This document shows positions 1-6,205 of a stretch of DNA of 10,219 nucleotides, one piece after another. The stretch is from contig CANPYH010000044.1 in the NCBI GenBank assembly GCA_947588325.1, positions 1 to 10,219 on the forward strand, written 5' to 3'. The position numbers and the translations under genes were made by a program. The stretch comes from an uncultured Clostridia bacterium. GTDB taxonomy: Bacteria; Bacillota; Clostridia; Christensenellales; Pumilibacteraceae. Positions within the stretch are counted from its first letter, which is position 1, and every line of letters starts with the position of its first letter. The notes beneath the pieces were generated by a model. It searched no databases. It saw only the letters and a program-made list of their open reading frames with translations, and was not told the origin of the DNA.

Positions 1-95
1 CCGAGAACATTTCGACACAGTCATTTACGGATTATAGTAAACTCCTGTGTCGAAATAACCTCTCTCGCACGTCTGAGTCCGCTCATGCCTTCCTC
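1..95 (-). repeat. Family-2 structured repeat, copy 1 (cut by window edge)
   Basis: A perfect 12-bp inverted repeat (9-20 against 45-56, ATTTCGACACAG / CTGTGTCGAAAT) encloses a second short stem, TTTAC (24-28) with GTAAA (37-41). Between the two stems lie TCA (21-23) and CTC (42-44). Read on the minus strand these are GAG opposite TGA, which could form tandem G-A pairs plus a wobble pair. The minus strand also carries CTCAGACG (77 down to 70). All of these elements recur in the same order in the plus-strand copy at 5911-6040. The distal half of the outer stem would lie before base 1 and cannot be seen. No terminator-like T run follows, so it does not look like a simple terminator. Whether it acts as RNA or DNA is unknown. 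Confidence 0.5.
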
Positions 96-140
96 AAATC
101 GGCTCGTTTCAGACTTATGCAAAAGGATAAAGTGATATAA

Positions 141-330
141 CAATCCCCTCAGGCGCTGCGCGCCAGCCCCCCCCTTACTAAGGGCGGCCCACACGGGATA
201 GTTACTTCCGAAGCAAGAAACAACACCTTTCGTATCATTACAGGATAGTTGGTTATGTGCCGAAACTCTGGTAGCAGGGTGGCCGCCCGAAGTCGAGGGG
301 GGCCGGCGGCGAAGCCGCCTGAGGGGATTG
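141..330. repeat. Family-1 mosaic palindromic element R1 (modules A+B)
   Basis: It begins CAATCCCCTCAG and ends CTGAGGGGATTG, its exact reverse complement. Each end has a hairpin: GGCGC/GCGCC around TGC (152-164) on the left and GGCGGC/GCCGCC around GAA (305-319) on the right. Next come a C-run arm (8 C, then TTACTAAGGGCGGCC) on the left and a G-run arm (reverse complement of TCGACTTCGGGCGGCC) on the right. The interior is half-module A (about 188-231), the core GTATCATTAC (232-241) and half-module B reversed (about 242-283). Module A recurs reversed in the copy at 3896-4095, and B recurs in the copy at 5583-5828. There is no coding capacity and no convincing target-site duplication. It is likely non-autonomous, with any mobilising enzyme encoded elsewhere. 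Confidence 0.85.
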
Positions 331-336
331 TCTTGT

Positions 337-364
337 TTGATCACACAATAAGTAATTATATATT
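337..364 (+). promoter_or_regulatory. Possible promoter of gene 1
   Basis: TTGATC (337-342, 4 of 6 to the sigma-70-type -35) is followed after 16 bp by TATATT (359-364, 5 of 6 to the -10). It begins six bases after the right end of repeat R1 and would give a leader of about 115 nt before the gene 1 start. Based on motif matching only; the region is AT-rich, so chance matches are possible. Confidence 0.35.
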
Positions 365-486
365 CGAAAGCAGGCACTGTTACATTAAAATGAAACTCTC
401 TTAACCGCGCATTGAGCGCAAAGAAAATGGTATCGGCGGGGTACAAAATATCCCGAAAGATATAAATAAATCTCAAAAGGAGAAAA

Positions 487-3400
487 ATGAAGATGAAAAC
501 GAAGAGAAAGTCTATTGCCGTGCTTGCCGTTGTTTTGGCGGCGGTAATGGTACTCGGCGTTTTTGCCCTCACTGCATGCGGAGGCGGCGGAGATGTTACC
601 GTCACCTTCAAAGAGTCCGAAGTGACTGTGCAGGCGGGCAAATCGACGACGCTCGTTGCGACCGCTTCCGACGGCAGTCCGATAACTTCCTGGTCCTCGG
701 ATAACGAAGAGGTTGCGACTGTAAACAAGTCGGGCCGCGTTACGGGTGTAGCGAAGGGCACGGCGCACATCACCGCTGCGACGGCGGGCGGCGCTTCCGC
801 GACCTGTACCGTAACCGTCACCGACCCCGTGACATTCACATTCAAGGTTAATGGCGAGACCGTGCAGACCGTGCAGGTAGACCGCGAGGGTTCGCCCGTA
901 CAGGTGACCGCAACGGCTTCGGACGGTAGCGAAATTACGACCTGGAGCGTTGAAGATCCGCTCATTGCAACCGTTGAAAACGGTCTTGTAACCGGTCTCA
1001 AAGCGGGCAGCACGACGATTAACGTCAGGTCATCTTCGGGCACAGGCTCGATCGGCTTGACTGTAACCGACAGCGCACATCCCGAAGAGTTCGTAGAAGG
1101 CAGCAATGCCGACCCCGGTAAGTGGTGGTATTATGCAAGTACCAACGATAACCGCGAACCCAATATTATCACGAAGGAATTGCGCAAGGGCGTAGTTACT
1201 TTCGAGTTCGGCGGTAACTTCATCTGGAACACAAGCGACCTCCAGATCGGTTTGAAGAAGGATGCGACGGCAAAGACAGGTTGGGCTACGTTGAACGCAA
1301 TCATTAACTCGACTGCTGCAGGCACGCTTACCGTATTTGACACCGTTGTTCCCATTACTACGGGGGATAACAATATCACCGTGCACTATAACCAGATGGA
1401 TAACGCCGAAATGGTATTTATCCAGCCTCACAGCGACCTCAGCCCGACCACTATCGGCGTAACGAGCGTAACGCTCACCATCAAGGTTGCGGATCTTAAG
1501 TGGGAAGATTGGGCGGTTCAGGATATAACCGCTCCGACGGGCGCCATTCAGGGCAACACCGTAACCATTACGGATACCAATGACGCGGCTACCGTAAAAG
1601 AATATCAGGTCGGACTTTTCCAGAGCGACGTCCTCAAGGGAACGCAATCCTCCGCCGAAAAGACGATAGAAATTGACCCTATTGCTTTTGAAAACGGCAC
1701 CTATTCCGTCAAGGTAAGGACTATGGGTCAGCCGGGTTATAACAACTCCGCATGGGTGAACGTAACCGATAATTACGTTGTAAACAACACGGATATAGCG
1801 TATGACCTTGAGCGCACCACCACTCCTTCGCCTCGTTGGACTTATTACAACGTCAAAGAGGACAGCGCGGCAGATCCTACGAAAGCACGCTTCGAGAATA
1901 ACACCGTATATTACGAGAGCGCATATATCGGCTGGAAGTTCGACAGTATGCAATTCTTCCGTAACTACGGACAGTTCGAGGCAGGGGATGACCTCAAACT
2001 TGTAATGCGTATTAAAGCGAACCAGGCAGGCTGGCTCTCCGTCTCGGGCAACCTCATTCAGCTTGAGGCAGACACAAGCAAGGAATACACCTTCTTCTTC
2101 AAACAGCCTACGAGCGGCGCGACTATCACCATCCTCTTCGGCGACGGTAACGCAGACAAAGGCAACTTCGGTTGGGCTGACGCCGTAAGCATTGAGTTCG
2201 AAGTTAAGTCGATAGGTAAGTTCGAAGTAACTCCGCTCGCAACTCCTTCGGCAACATACTCCGAAGCGGATAAGAAGATTACTATCGACAGCGGCTATAC
2301 CGACGCTGCTAAAGCCTCGGGCTATCAGGTAGGTTTCTTCGACGGAGATCTTAAGGGCTACGCCGCTATTAACGAGGACGGCACATTTGACGACCGCGCT
2401 ATAGCTAACGGAACCTACGAGCTCAAGGTCCGCGCCGTTTCCGCGACTAACGAGTTCAGCAACTCCGATTGGTCGGCAGCGATAAAGACGGGCTATGTGG
2501 TAGCAAACGCAGGTATTTATTATGAGATACAATTCGGCGGTAGCCAGGATCCTGTCAACGCTTCTACCGATCAGGGCAAGTGGTATTATTGGAACGACCA
2601 GAATTGGGCAGGCTCGACGGTTGGTATCGACAGCGCGGTATTTAGCGACGGTGCTGTTACGGTTGCTTACAACGTCAGCGCGGGTTCCAACACCTTCGGT
2701 CTCCAGCTGTTCTACAGAGATCCTTCGCTTACCATCGGTACGAAGTATCATCTCTCGCTCAAAGTCAATACGACGGTAGCTGTTGACGTAACGATTAACG
2801 GCAACGTATTCTCGCTCACCCCCGGCGATAATAACCTTAACGTTTACTACACCGAGGCAATCGAGGATAACCGTTACTCCGTATCCATGCAGATAGGCGT
2901 TAACAAAGACAACTACTCGAGCAATACTATCAAACTTTCCGACATGCAATGGGCAGAGTGGACGGACGTTGCGCTTGCCGCTCCCACCCTTGCGGTTGAC
3001 ACAAGCGGCGTCGCTACCATTACGGACAGCAATCCCGAGGGCAGCGTAGATCACTATGTCGTTAACTTCTATGAAGGCGGGTCTGTAAAAGCGGCTGTAA
3101 CCGCAGTCGGCGGACAGAAACTCGACGTCAGCAAGGTTCCTAACGGCACCTATTCCCTCAAAGCTATAGCTGTTGCAAAGCCCGGCTATACCAATTCCCC
3201 CGAGAGCAACGCGGTAGATAACTTCGTTGTCAATAATGAGGGCGGAGTTAAATATGACCTCAAGACCGATGTTGTGGCATCCGATTGTCCTGCGGGTACT
3301 TGGTCGGTTTGGGCAGCACAGGCGGCATGGAGTCAAGGTTGTGAAGTTTTGGTTAGCGAAGCGAAGTATGATAACGGCACAATAACCGTTACCTTCACAT

Positions 3401-3666
3401 CGACGGGCGGGCCTACGGCATATGGCTTGCAGATTGCATACAGAGACACGAATAACACTACCGGCAAGACTTACTCCTTCGATATACAGGCTTCGTCGGA
3501 TATGGACATTCAGGTAGAGAGCGGCGGCGCTGCAGTAACTCAACTTAAAGCGGGAGTTTTGCAGCACCTCTCCGGCGTCGATGCCGATAATAACTTCTAT
3601 GTTCAGGTCAATATCAAGGATAACGTCGGCGGCACGATTACAATATCCAATGTAACCTGGTCCTGA
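487..3666 (+). CDS. Modular surface lipoprotein, Big_2 plus carbohydrate-binding-like modules
   Basis: A 1059-residue exported lipoprotein, probably a surface glycan-binding protein. Residues 1-30 form a signal peptide with a basic start (MKMKTKRKS), a hydrophobic core and lipobox LTA before Cys31. Residues about 36-112 and 115-195 are two bacterial Ig-like Big_2 domains (WSSDNEEVATV, GRVTGVAKGTAHITA). Four aromatic-rich beta-sandwich modules follow at about 204-342, 435-577, 676-826 and 919-1059. They open with a W-x-Y/W cluster and the first, third and last end in a Trp-bearing strand (DLKWEDW, DMQWAEW, NVTWS). Fibronectin-III-like linkers lie at 348-434, 584-674 and 830-916 (NGTYSVKVR, NGTYELKVR, NGTYSLKAI). 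AAGGAG (477-482) sits 4 nt before the chosen ATG; a second ATG at 493 gives 10 nt spacing and is equally plausible. No catalytic motif is visible. Module order matches gene 3, so the two are paralogues. Glycan binding is inferred from fold-like features and the GH16 neighbour; it could instead be a general adhesin. Confidence 0.85.
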   Translation: MKMKTKRKSIAVLAVVLAAVMVLGVFALTACGGGGDVTVTFKESEVTVQAGKSTTLVATASDGSPITSWSSDNEEVATVNKSGRVTGVAKGTAHITAATAGGASATCTVTVTDPVTFTFKVNGETVQTVQVDREGSPVQVTATASDGSEITTWSVEDPLIATVENGLVTGLKAGSTTINVRSSSGTGSIGLTVTDSAHPEEFVEGSNADPGKWWYYASTNDNREPNIITKELRKGVVTFEFGGNFIWNTSDLQIGLKKDATAKTGWATLNAIINSTAAGTLTVFDTVVPITTGDNNITVHYNQMDNAEMVFIQPHSDLSPTTIGVTSVTLTIKVADLKWEDWAVQDITAPTGAIQGNTVTITDTNDAATVKEYQVGLFQSDVLKGTQSSAEKTIEIDPIAFENGTYSVKVRTMGQPGYNNSAWVNVTDNYVVNNTDIAYDLERTTTPSPRWTYYNVKEDSAADPTKARFENNTVYYESAYIGWKFDSMQFFRNYGQFEAGDDLKLVMRIKANQAGWLSVSGNLIQLEADTSKEYTFFFKQPTSGATITILFGDGNADKGNFGWADAVSIEFEVKSIGKFEVTPLATPSATYSEADKKITIDSGYTDAAKASGYQVGFFDGDLKGYAAINEDGTFDDRAIANGTYELKVRAVSATNEFSNSDWSAAIKTGYVVANAGIYYEIQFGGSQDPVNASTDQGKWYYWNDQNWAGSTVGIDSAVFSDGAVTVAYNVSAGSNTFGLQLFYRDPSLTIGTKYHLSLKVNTTVAVDVTINGNVFSLTPGDNNLNVYYTEAIEDNRYSVSMQIGVNKDNYSSNTIKLSDMQWAEWTDVALAAPTLAVDTSGVATITDSNPEGSVDHYVVNFYEGGSVKAAVTAVGGQKLDVSKVPNGTYSLKAIAVAKPGYTNSPESNAVDNFVVNNEGGVKYDLKTDVVASDCPAGTWSVWAAQAAWSQGCEVLVSEAKYDNGTITVTFTSTGGPTAYGLQIAYRDTNNTTGKTYSFDIQASSDMDIQVESGGAAVTQLKAGVLQHLSGVDADNNFYVQVNIKDNVGGTITISNVTWS

Positions 3667-3735
3667 TTTCAGGGGAAGTCAATCCCCGCTGATTTGCTTT
3701 GGAATCGGTGAGTTAAACTTCCGCAACAAGTCAAT

Positions 3736-3784
3736 CACAAACATAAAACACTCTGTACCTTTTACAGAGTGTTTTATGTTTGTG
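3736..3784 (+). terminator. Perfect 22-bp hairpin terminator after gene 1
   Basis: Arms 3736-3757 and 3763-3784 are perfectly complementary over 22 bp with a 5-nt loop (CCTTT). The GC-richer tip (CACTCTGTA / TACAGAGTG) is flanked by AAAA on the left and TTTT on the right, so it can serve as an intrinsic terminator on both strands. It lies about 70 nt after the gene 1 stop codon (TGA) and separates gene 1 from the repeat and GH16 gene downstream. Confidence 0.8.
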
Positions 3785-3895
3785 TGCTGCATTCGACGAT
3801 AATTGCTCACGAGTTGGTTTTTCGGAAAATAGAGTTATCGGTATAACAGTTTACGCCAGACGAGTAATATGTTACTTTTCTGATATTTTACAGTA
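3785..3895. other. Gap between terminator and repeat R2; no gene seen
   Basis: This AT-rich stretch of about 110 bp lies between the gene 1 terminator and repeat R2. It contains only weak inverted repeats: CGATAA (3797-3802) with TTATCG (3835-3840), and AGTAA (3863-3867) with TTACT (3872-3876). No ribosome binding site with a credible reading frame is seen. Small open frames crossing it run into the repeat and look accidental. Confidence 0.5.
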
Positions 3896-4095
3896 CAATC
3901 CCCTCAGTCACGGCTACGCCGTGCCAGCCCCCCTCGACTTCGGGCGGCCACATTCGCGCCCGACTTTTCGGGGGATATGTTACTTAACTTGTTTCATTAC
4001 GAAAGGTGTTGTTTCTTGCTTCGAGTGTAACTGACCCGTGTGGGCCGCCCGAAGTCGAGGGGGGCTGTCTGCCGTCAGGCAGACTGAGGGGATTG
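3896..4095. repeat. Family-1 mosaic palindromic element R2 (modules C+A)
   Basis: The ends are CAATCCCCTCAG and CTGAGGGGATTG. End hairpins are CACGGC/GCCGTG around TAC (3909-3923) and GTCTGCC/GGCAGAC around GTCA (4067-4084). Unlike R1 and R3, both inner arms are the same type, so 3926-3949 and 4043-4066 form a perfect 24-bp inverted repeat. The interior is half-module C (about 3950-3990), the core GTTTCATTAC (3991-4000) and half-module A reversed (about 4001-4042). A matches R1 at roughly 40 of 45 bases, including CGAAGCAAGAAACAACACC read on the minus strand. No reading frame of interest. Confidence 0.85.
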
Positions 4096-4172
4096 TCTTT
4101 TTCGCCAATCGTCGGAAAATGGAATTATTACACAAAACAGCCTTTGGCGTGAATGATTGCATGTCGGACTTG

Positions 4173-4194
4173 TTTGCGCATTTGCGCCTATAAT
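4173..4194 (+). promoter_or_regulatory. TATAAT with upstream TTTGCGC direct repeat
   Basis: A perfect -10 hexamer TATAAT (4189-4194) has no good -35 at 16-18 bp. Instead the heptamer TTTGCGC occurs twice (4173-4179, 4181-4187), just upstream. A paired direct repeat in this position is a common layout for an activator-dependent promoter. It would give gene 2 a leader of about 150 nt. This is inference from layout; no regulator is encoded in the window. Confidence 0.3.
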
Positions 4195-4280
4195 CATAGC
4201 GTATATTTGCAATTATTGGCATAAATATGCGAAAAAATGACTTGAATTATGATAGTTTTGTAAAAATTGCGTTATTTCTC

Positions 4281-4309
4281 TTGAAAATCGGCGTTGGATA
4301 TGATATCTT
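4281..4309 (+). promoter_or_regulatory. Alternative promoter of the GH16 gene
   Basis: TTGAAA (4281-4286, 5 of 6) is followed after 17 bp by TATCTT (4304-4309, 4 of 6). The perfect 11-bp palindrome GATATGATATC (4297-4307) overlaps the -10 and could be an operator. Transcription from here would start near 4316 and place the ten-G run inside a leader of about 35 nt. Confidence 0.3.
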
Positions 4310-4327
4310 AATTAAAGAAGTCTCGTA

Positions 4328-4337
4328 GGGGGGGGGG
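4328..4337 (+). promoter_or_regulatory. Ten-G homopolymer, possible Shine-Dalgarno and slippage tract
   Basis: Ten consecutive G residues end 12 nt before the ATG of the GH16 gene. No AGGAGG-like site is closer to the start. GGGGG can pair with the CCUCC of 16S rRNA through one G-U wobble, so the run may itself be the ribosome binding site. Homopolymers of this length are prone to slippage, which would alter spacing to the start. Confidence 0.4.
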
Positions 4338-4349
4338 TAGCCGTAGCGC

Positions 4350-5528
4350 ATGGAAAAGGAAACGCACGGAAAACGCGTATTATTACGGACGGCGGCAATA
4401 GTAATTGCGGCGCTTCTCGCGTGTGCCGTGTACCTCTCGGCGTGTGACAAGCCAACGATAACCCTCTCGGCGAGCGAGGCGCAGACTTACGTCGGCAGAA
4501 CGCTGACTTTAACGGCGACGACCACGGCGCGTAAGGTCGATTGGAGTTCTTCGGATCCGTCCATTGCGATGGTAGACGACGGAGTAGTCACGGGGGTAGG
4601 CGAAGGCATAACCGTTATAACCGCGAGCATAGGCACGGCGATGGCGAGCTGCGTAGTCACGGTCAGCCTACTTCCGTCTTCCGGTAAGGGCGCGTATCCC
4701 GAGCTCATTTGGGAGGACGAGTTCGACGGGACGACCTTAAACGCCTCGAATTGGAGCTACATGACGGGCATACACGACGACTATTACGGCAGTCTCGGGC
4801 CCGACCGCTGGGGTAACAACGAGTTGCAATGCTACACCGACGGCGATAACACCGACGTACAGAACGGCGTGCTCACAATCACGGCGCGGCGCGAGGACAG
4901 AACGGCGCCTGACAGGAACGGCAAGGAGCAGGAAATGCACTTCACCTCGGCGCGTATCTGCACGCGCGACAACTTCTCCTACACCTTCGGCTATATCGAG
5001 GCGAGAATAAAGCTCCCCGCAGGCAAGGGTATGTGGCCCGCATTCTGGTTACTCCCGCAACCCACCGACCACACCTCTTCGCGCAACATATACGGCGGTT
5101 GGTCCGCCAGCGGCGAGATAGACATACTCGAAGCCAAGGGAACCCGCCCGACCTACGTCAGCGGCGCGGCGCATTACGGCGGCAATCCGCACAGATGGAA
5201 GAGCAAGGAGTACCAATTCACCGACTCGACGTATGAGGAGTGGCATACCTACGCCCTTGAGTGGACGGCAGATTTTATTAAGTGGTACGTCGACGACTCT
5301 TGCTATAACACGGTAACAAGATATGACCCGGAAACCAAAGCAGGGGATTATTACTCCGATTCTTCCGCGGCAGAGGGCAGAGTTGGCGCACCCTTCGATC
5401 AGCCCTTCTTCATATTGTTTAACCTCGCCGTCGACAGCGGTAGTTTCGACAGTAATGCTCACGGCGGCCCCTCGGATGACTTTACCGAAGGGGTGATGGA
5501 GATCGATTATGTGCGGGTCTACAAATAA
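4350..5528 (+). CDS. Lipid-anchored GH16 endo-beta-1,3-glucanase (laminarinase-like)
   Basis: A 392-residue enzyme predicted to cleave internal bonds of beta-1,3- or mixed-linkage beta-glucan at the cell surface. Residues 1-31 are a signal peptide with lipobox LSA before Cys32. Residues about 36-106 form one Big_2 domain (VDWSSSDPSIAMVDDGVVTG). Residues about 118-392 are a full-length GH16 catalytic domain beginning LIWEDEFDG and ending EIDYVRVYK. The signature GEIDILE places the nucleophile at Glu256, the assisting Asp at 258 and the acid/base at Glu261; this ExDxxE spacing is that of the beta-bulge (laminarinase-type) members. Other family landmarks are GNNELQCYTD (155-164), FGYIEARIKLPAGKGMWPAF (213-232) and EWHTYALEW (297-305). 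All key residues are present. Exact specificity cannot be fixed from the sequence. The start is set by the signal peptide; no standard ribosome site is visible, only the upstream G run. Confidence 0.93.
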   Translation: MEKETHGKRVLLRTAAIVIAALLACAVYLSACDKPTITLSASEAQTYVGRTLTLTATTTARKVDWSSSDPSIAMVDDGVVTGVGEGITVITASIGTAMASCVVTVSLLPSSGKGAYPELIWEDEFDGTTLNASNWSYMTGIHDDYYGSLGPDRWGNNELQCYTDGDNTDVQNGVLTITARREDRTAPDRNGKEQEMHFTSARICTRDNFSYTFGYIEARIKLPAGKGMWPAFWLLPQPTDHTSSRNIYGGWSASGEIDILEAKGTRPTYVSGAAHYGGNPHRWKSKEYQFTDSTYEEWHTYALEWTADFIKWYVDDSCYNTVTRYDPETKAGDYYSDSSAAEGRVGAPFDQPFFILFNLAVDSGSFDSNAHGGPSDDFTEGVMEIDYVRVYK

Positions 5529-5530
5529 AG

Positions 5531-5576
5531 TATCTTGTGCCTTCCATTGTTCCCGGCTGGCAAGAAGATATATTTT
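5531..5576 (+). terminator. Weak hairpin and T-rich stretch after the GH16 gene
   Basis: TATCTT (5531-5536) can pair with AAGATA (5565-5570), and an alternative CTT..GCC / GGCAAG pairing is possible, with a loop of about 17 nt. TATATTTTA follows. The stem is imperfect and short, so this is only a candidate terminator; repeat R3 begins seven bases further on. Confidence 0.25.
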
Positions 5577-5582
5577 ATGTAA

Positions 5583-5828
5583 CAATCCCCTCAGTCACGG
5601 CAAAGCCGTGACAGCCCCCCTTACTAAGGGCGGCCCACCTGCTACCCGAGTTTCGGGTACATAACCAACAATCTTGTAATGATACAAGTTAAGTAACATA
5701 TCACTCGAAAAGTGGGGAACAAACTGTGGCCGCCCCGTAAGATTTAAGAGCACGAAAAGCCGAAAACCCGTTTGGGTCGCCCGAAGTCGAGGGGGGCTGG
5801 CGTCCCGAAGGGACGACTGAGGGGATTG
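5583..5828. repeat. Family-1 mosaic palindromic element R3 (modules B+C, with extra segment)
   Basis: The ends are CAATCCCCTCAG and CTGAGGGGATTG. End hairpins are GTCACGGC/GCCGTGAC around AAA (5594-5612) and CGTCCC/GGGACG around GAA (5801-5815). The left arm is the TTACTAAGGGCGGCC type and the right arm the TCGACTTCGGGCGGCC type (reversed). The interior is half-module B (about 5636-5675), the core GTAATGATAC (5676-5685) and half-module C reversed (about 5686-5737). At 246 bp it is longer than R1 and R2 because roughly 40 bp (about 5738-5778) lie between module C and the right arm, including the small hairpin ACCC/GGGT. No reading frame of interest. Confidence 0.85.
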
Positions 5829-5910
5829 TCCTGTCGGCAACCCGAAAAGTGACATTTTACACCGAAAGCGGAAATATATCGATAAAATCCTATTTCCCGA
5901 CCCGAAGCCC

Positions 5911-6040
5911 GAGCGCGGCGAAGAGTACCGCTCAGACGGGCGGGAGACGGAACTTCGCGAGGGAGTTTACTAAAAACGTAAATGACCGAGCAGAAGCGAA
6001 CGTCGGCGCGCCCGTCTGAGCGGTGCTATGCGCCGCGCAT
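5911..6040 (+). repeat. Family-2 structured repeat, copy 2 (candidate structured RNA)
   Basis: Nested stems close this segment: GCGCGGCG (5913-5920) with CGCCGCGC (6031-6038), a 6-by-6 internal loop, then a perfect 16-bp stem (5927-5942 with 6009-6024). Inside, 5953-5962 pairs with 5986-5996 (CTTCGCGAGG / CCGAGCAGAAG, with a tandem G-A mismatch and one bulged A). It leads through GAG (5963-5965) opposite TGA (5983-5985) to the stem TTTAC (5966-5970) / GTAAA (5978-5982). The conserved block GAGTTTACT..CGTAAATGA and the upstream CTCAGACG are shared with the minus-strand copy at 1-95. It lies about 165 nt upstream of gene 3 and could be part of its leader if transcription begins upstream, or an independent element. 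No known RNA family is recognised. Confidence 0.5.
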
Positions 6041-6205
6041 GTAGTGAAGTGAACCCAAAAAGTTGAACAATATTTAGTCAGATGAATTGTGAATGAGTTT
6101 TGCATGGTAACAAGTATTACACAAAATTAACCCATTATTAAGCAAATAATGTAGTTTGGCGGGGGATACTATATTAACGCCAAGCGAAGAGAAAGGAGGA
6201 AAAGT
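6041..6205 (+). promoter_or_regulatory. Leader and putative control region of gene 3
   Basis: An AT-rich stretch with no gene. It contains a 7-bp inverted repeat CATTATT/AATAATG (6133-6139 and 6145-6151, 5-nt spacer) that could be an operator. The block GGCGGGGG-ATAC (6158-6169) resembles GGCGGGG-TAC at 435-444, a similar distance before gene 1. A strong ribosome binding site AAAGGAGG (6192-6199) ends 6 nt before the ATG. No convincing -35/-10 pair was found. Confidence 0.35.

Noticed and set aside
21..1106. A minus-strand open frame crossing repeat R1 and the start of gene 1.
   Set aside because: It runs through both repeat families and antisense to the signal peptide and Big_2 coding region. 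No ribosome site or homology is evident.
1030..3567. An 845-codon open frame on the minus strand opposite gene 1.
   Set aside because: It lies wholly antisense to a lipoprotein gene with signal peptide, ribosome site and recognisable domains. Its translation is low-complexity-like with no domain, and long antisense frames are expected from this codon usage.
3780..4034. Small plus-strand frame across the terminator and repeat R2.
   Set aside because: It begins in the terminator arm and is mostly repeat sequence, with no ribosome binding site.
4350..5528. The GH16 enzyme as an agarase, carrageenase or xyloglucan transferase.
   Set aside because: The ExDxxE active-site spacing plus NNELQ and WPAFW landmarks fit the laminarinase/lichenase-like branch better, though activity is untested.
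141..5828. Family-1 repeats as CRISPR or integron attC sites.
   Set aside because: Copies are kilobases apart with genes between, the halves are inverted, there are no regular spacers, and no GTTRRRY/RYYYAAC core is present.
131..5838. Target-site duplications around R1-R3.
   Set aside because: Left flanks (ATAA, AGTA, GTAA) and right flanks (TCTT, TCTT, TCCT) do not form matching direct repeats, so a cut-and-paste insertion signature is not supported.
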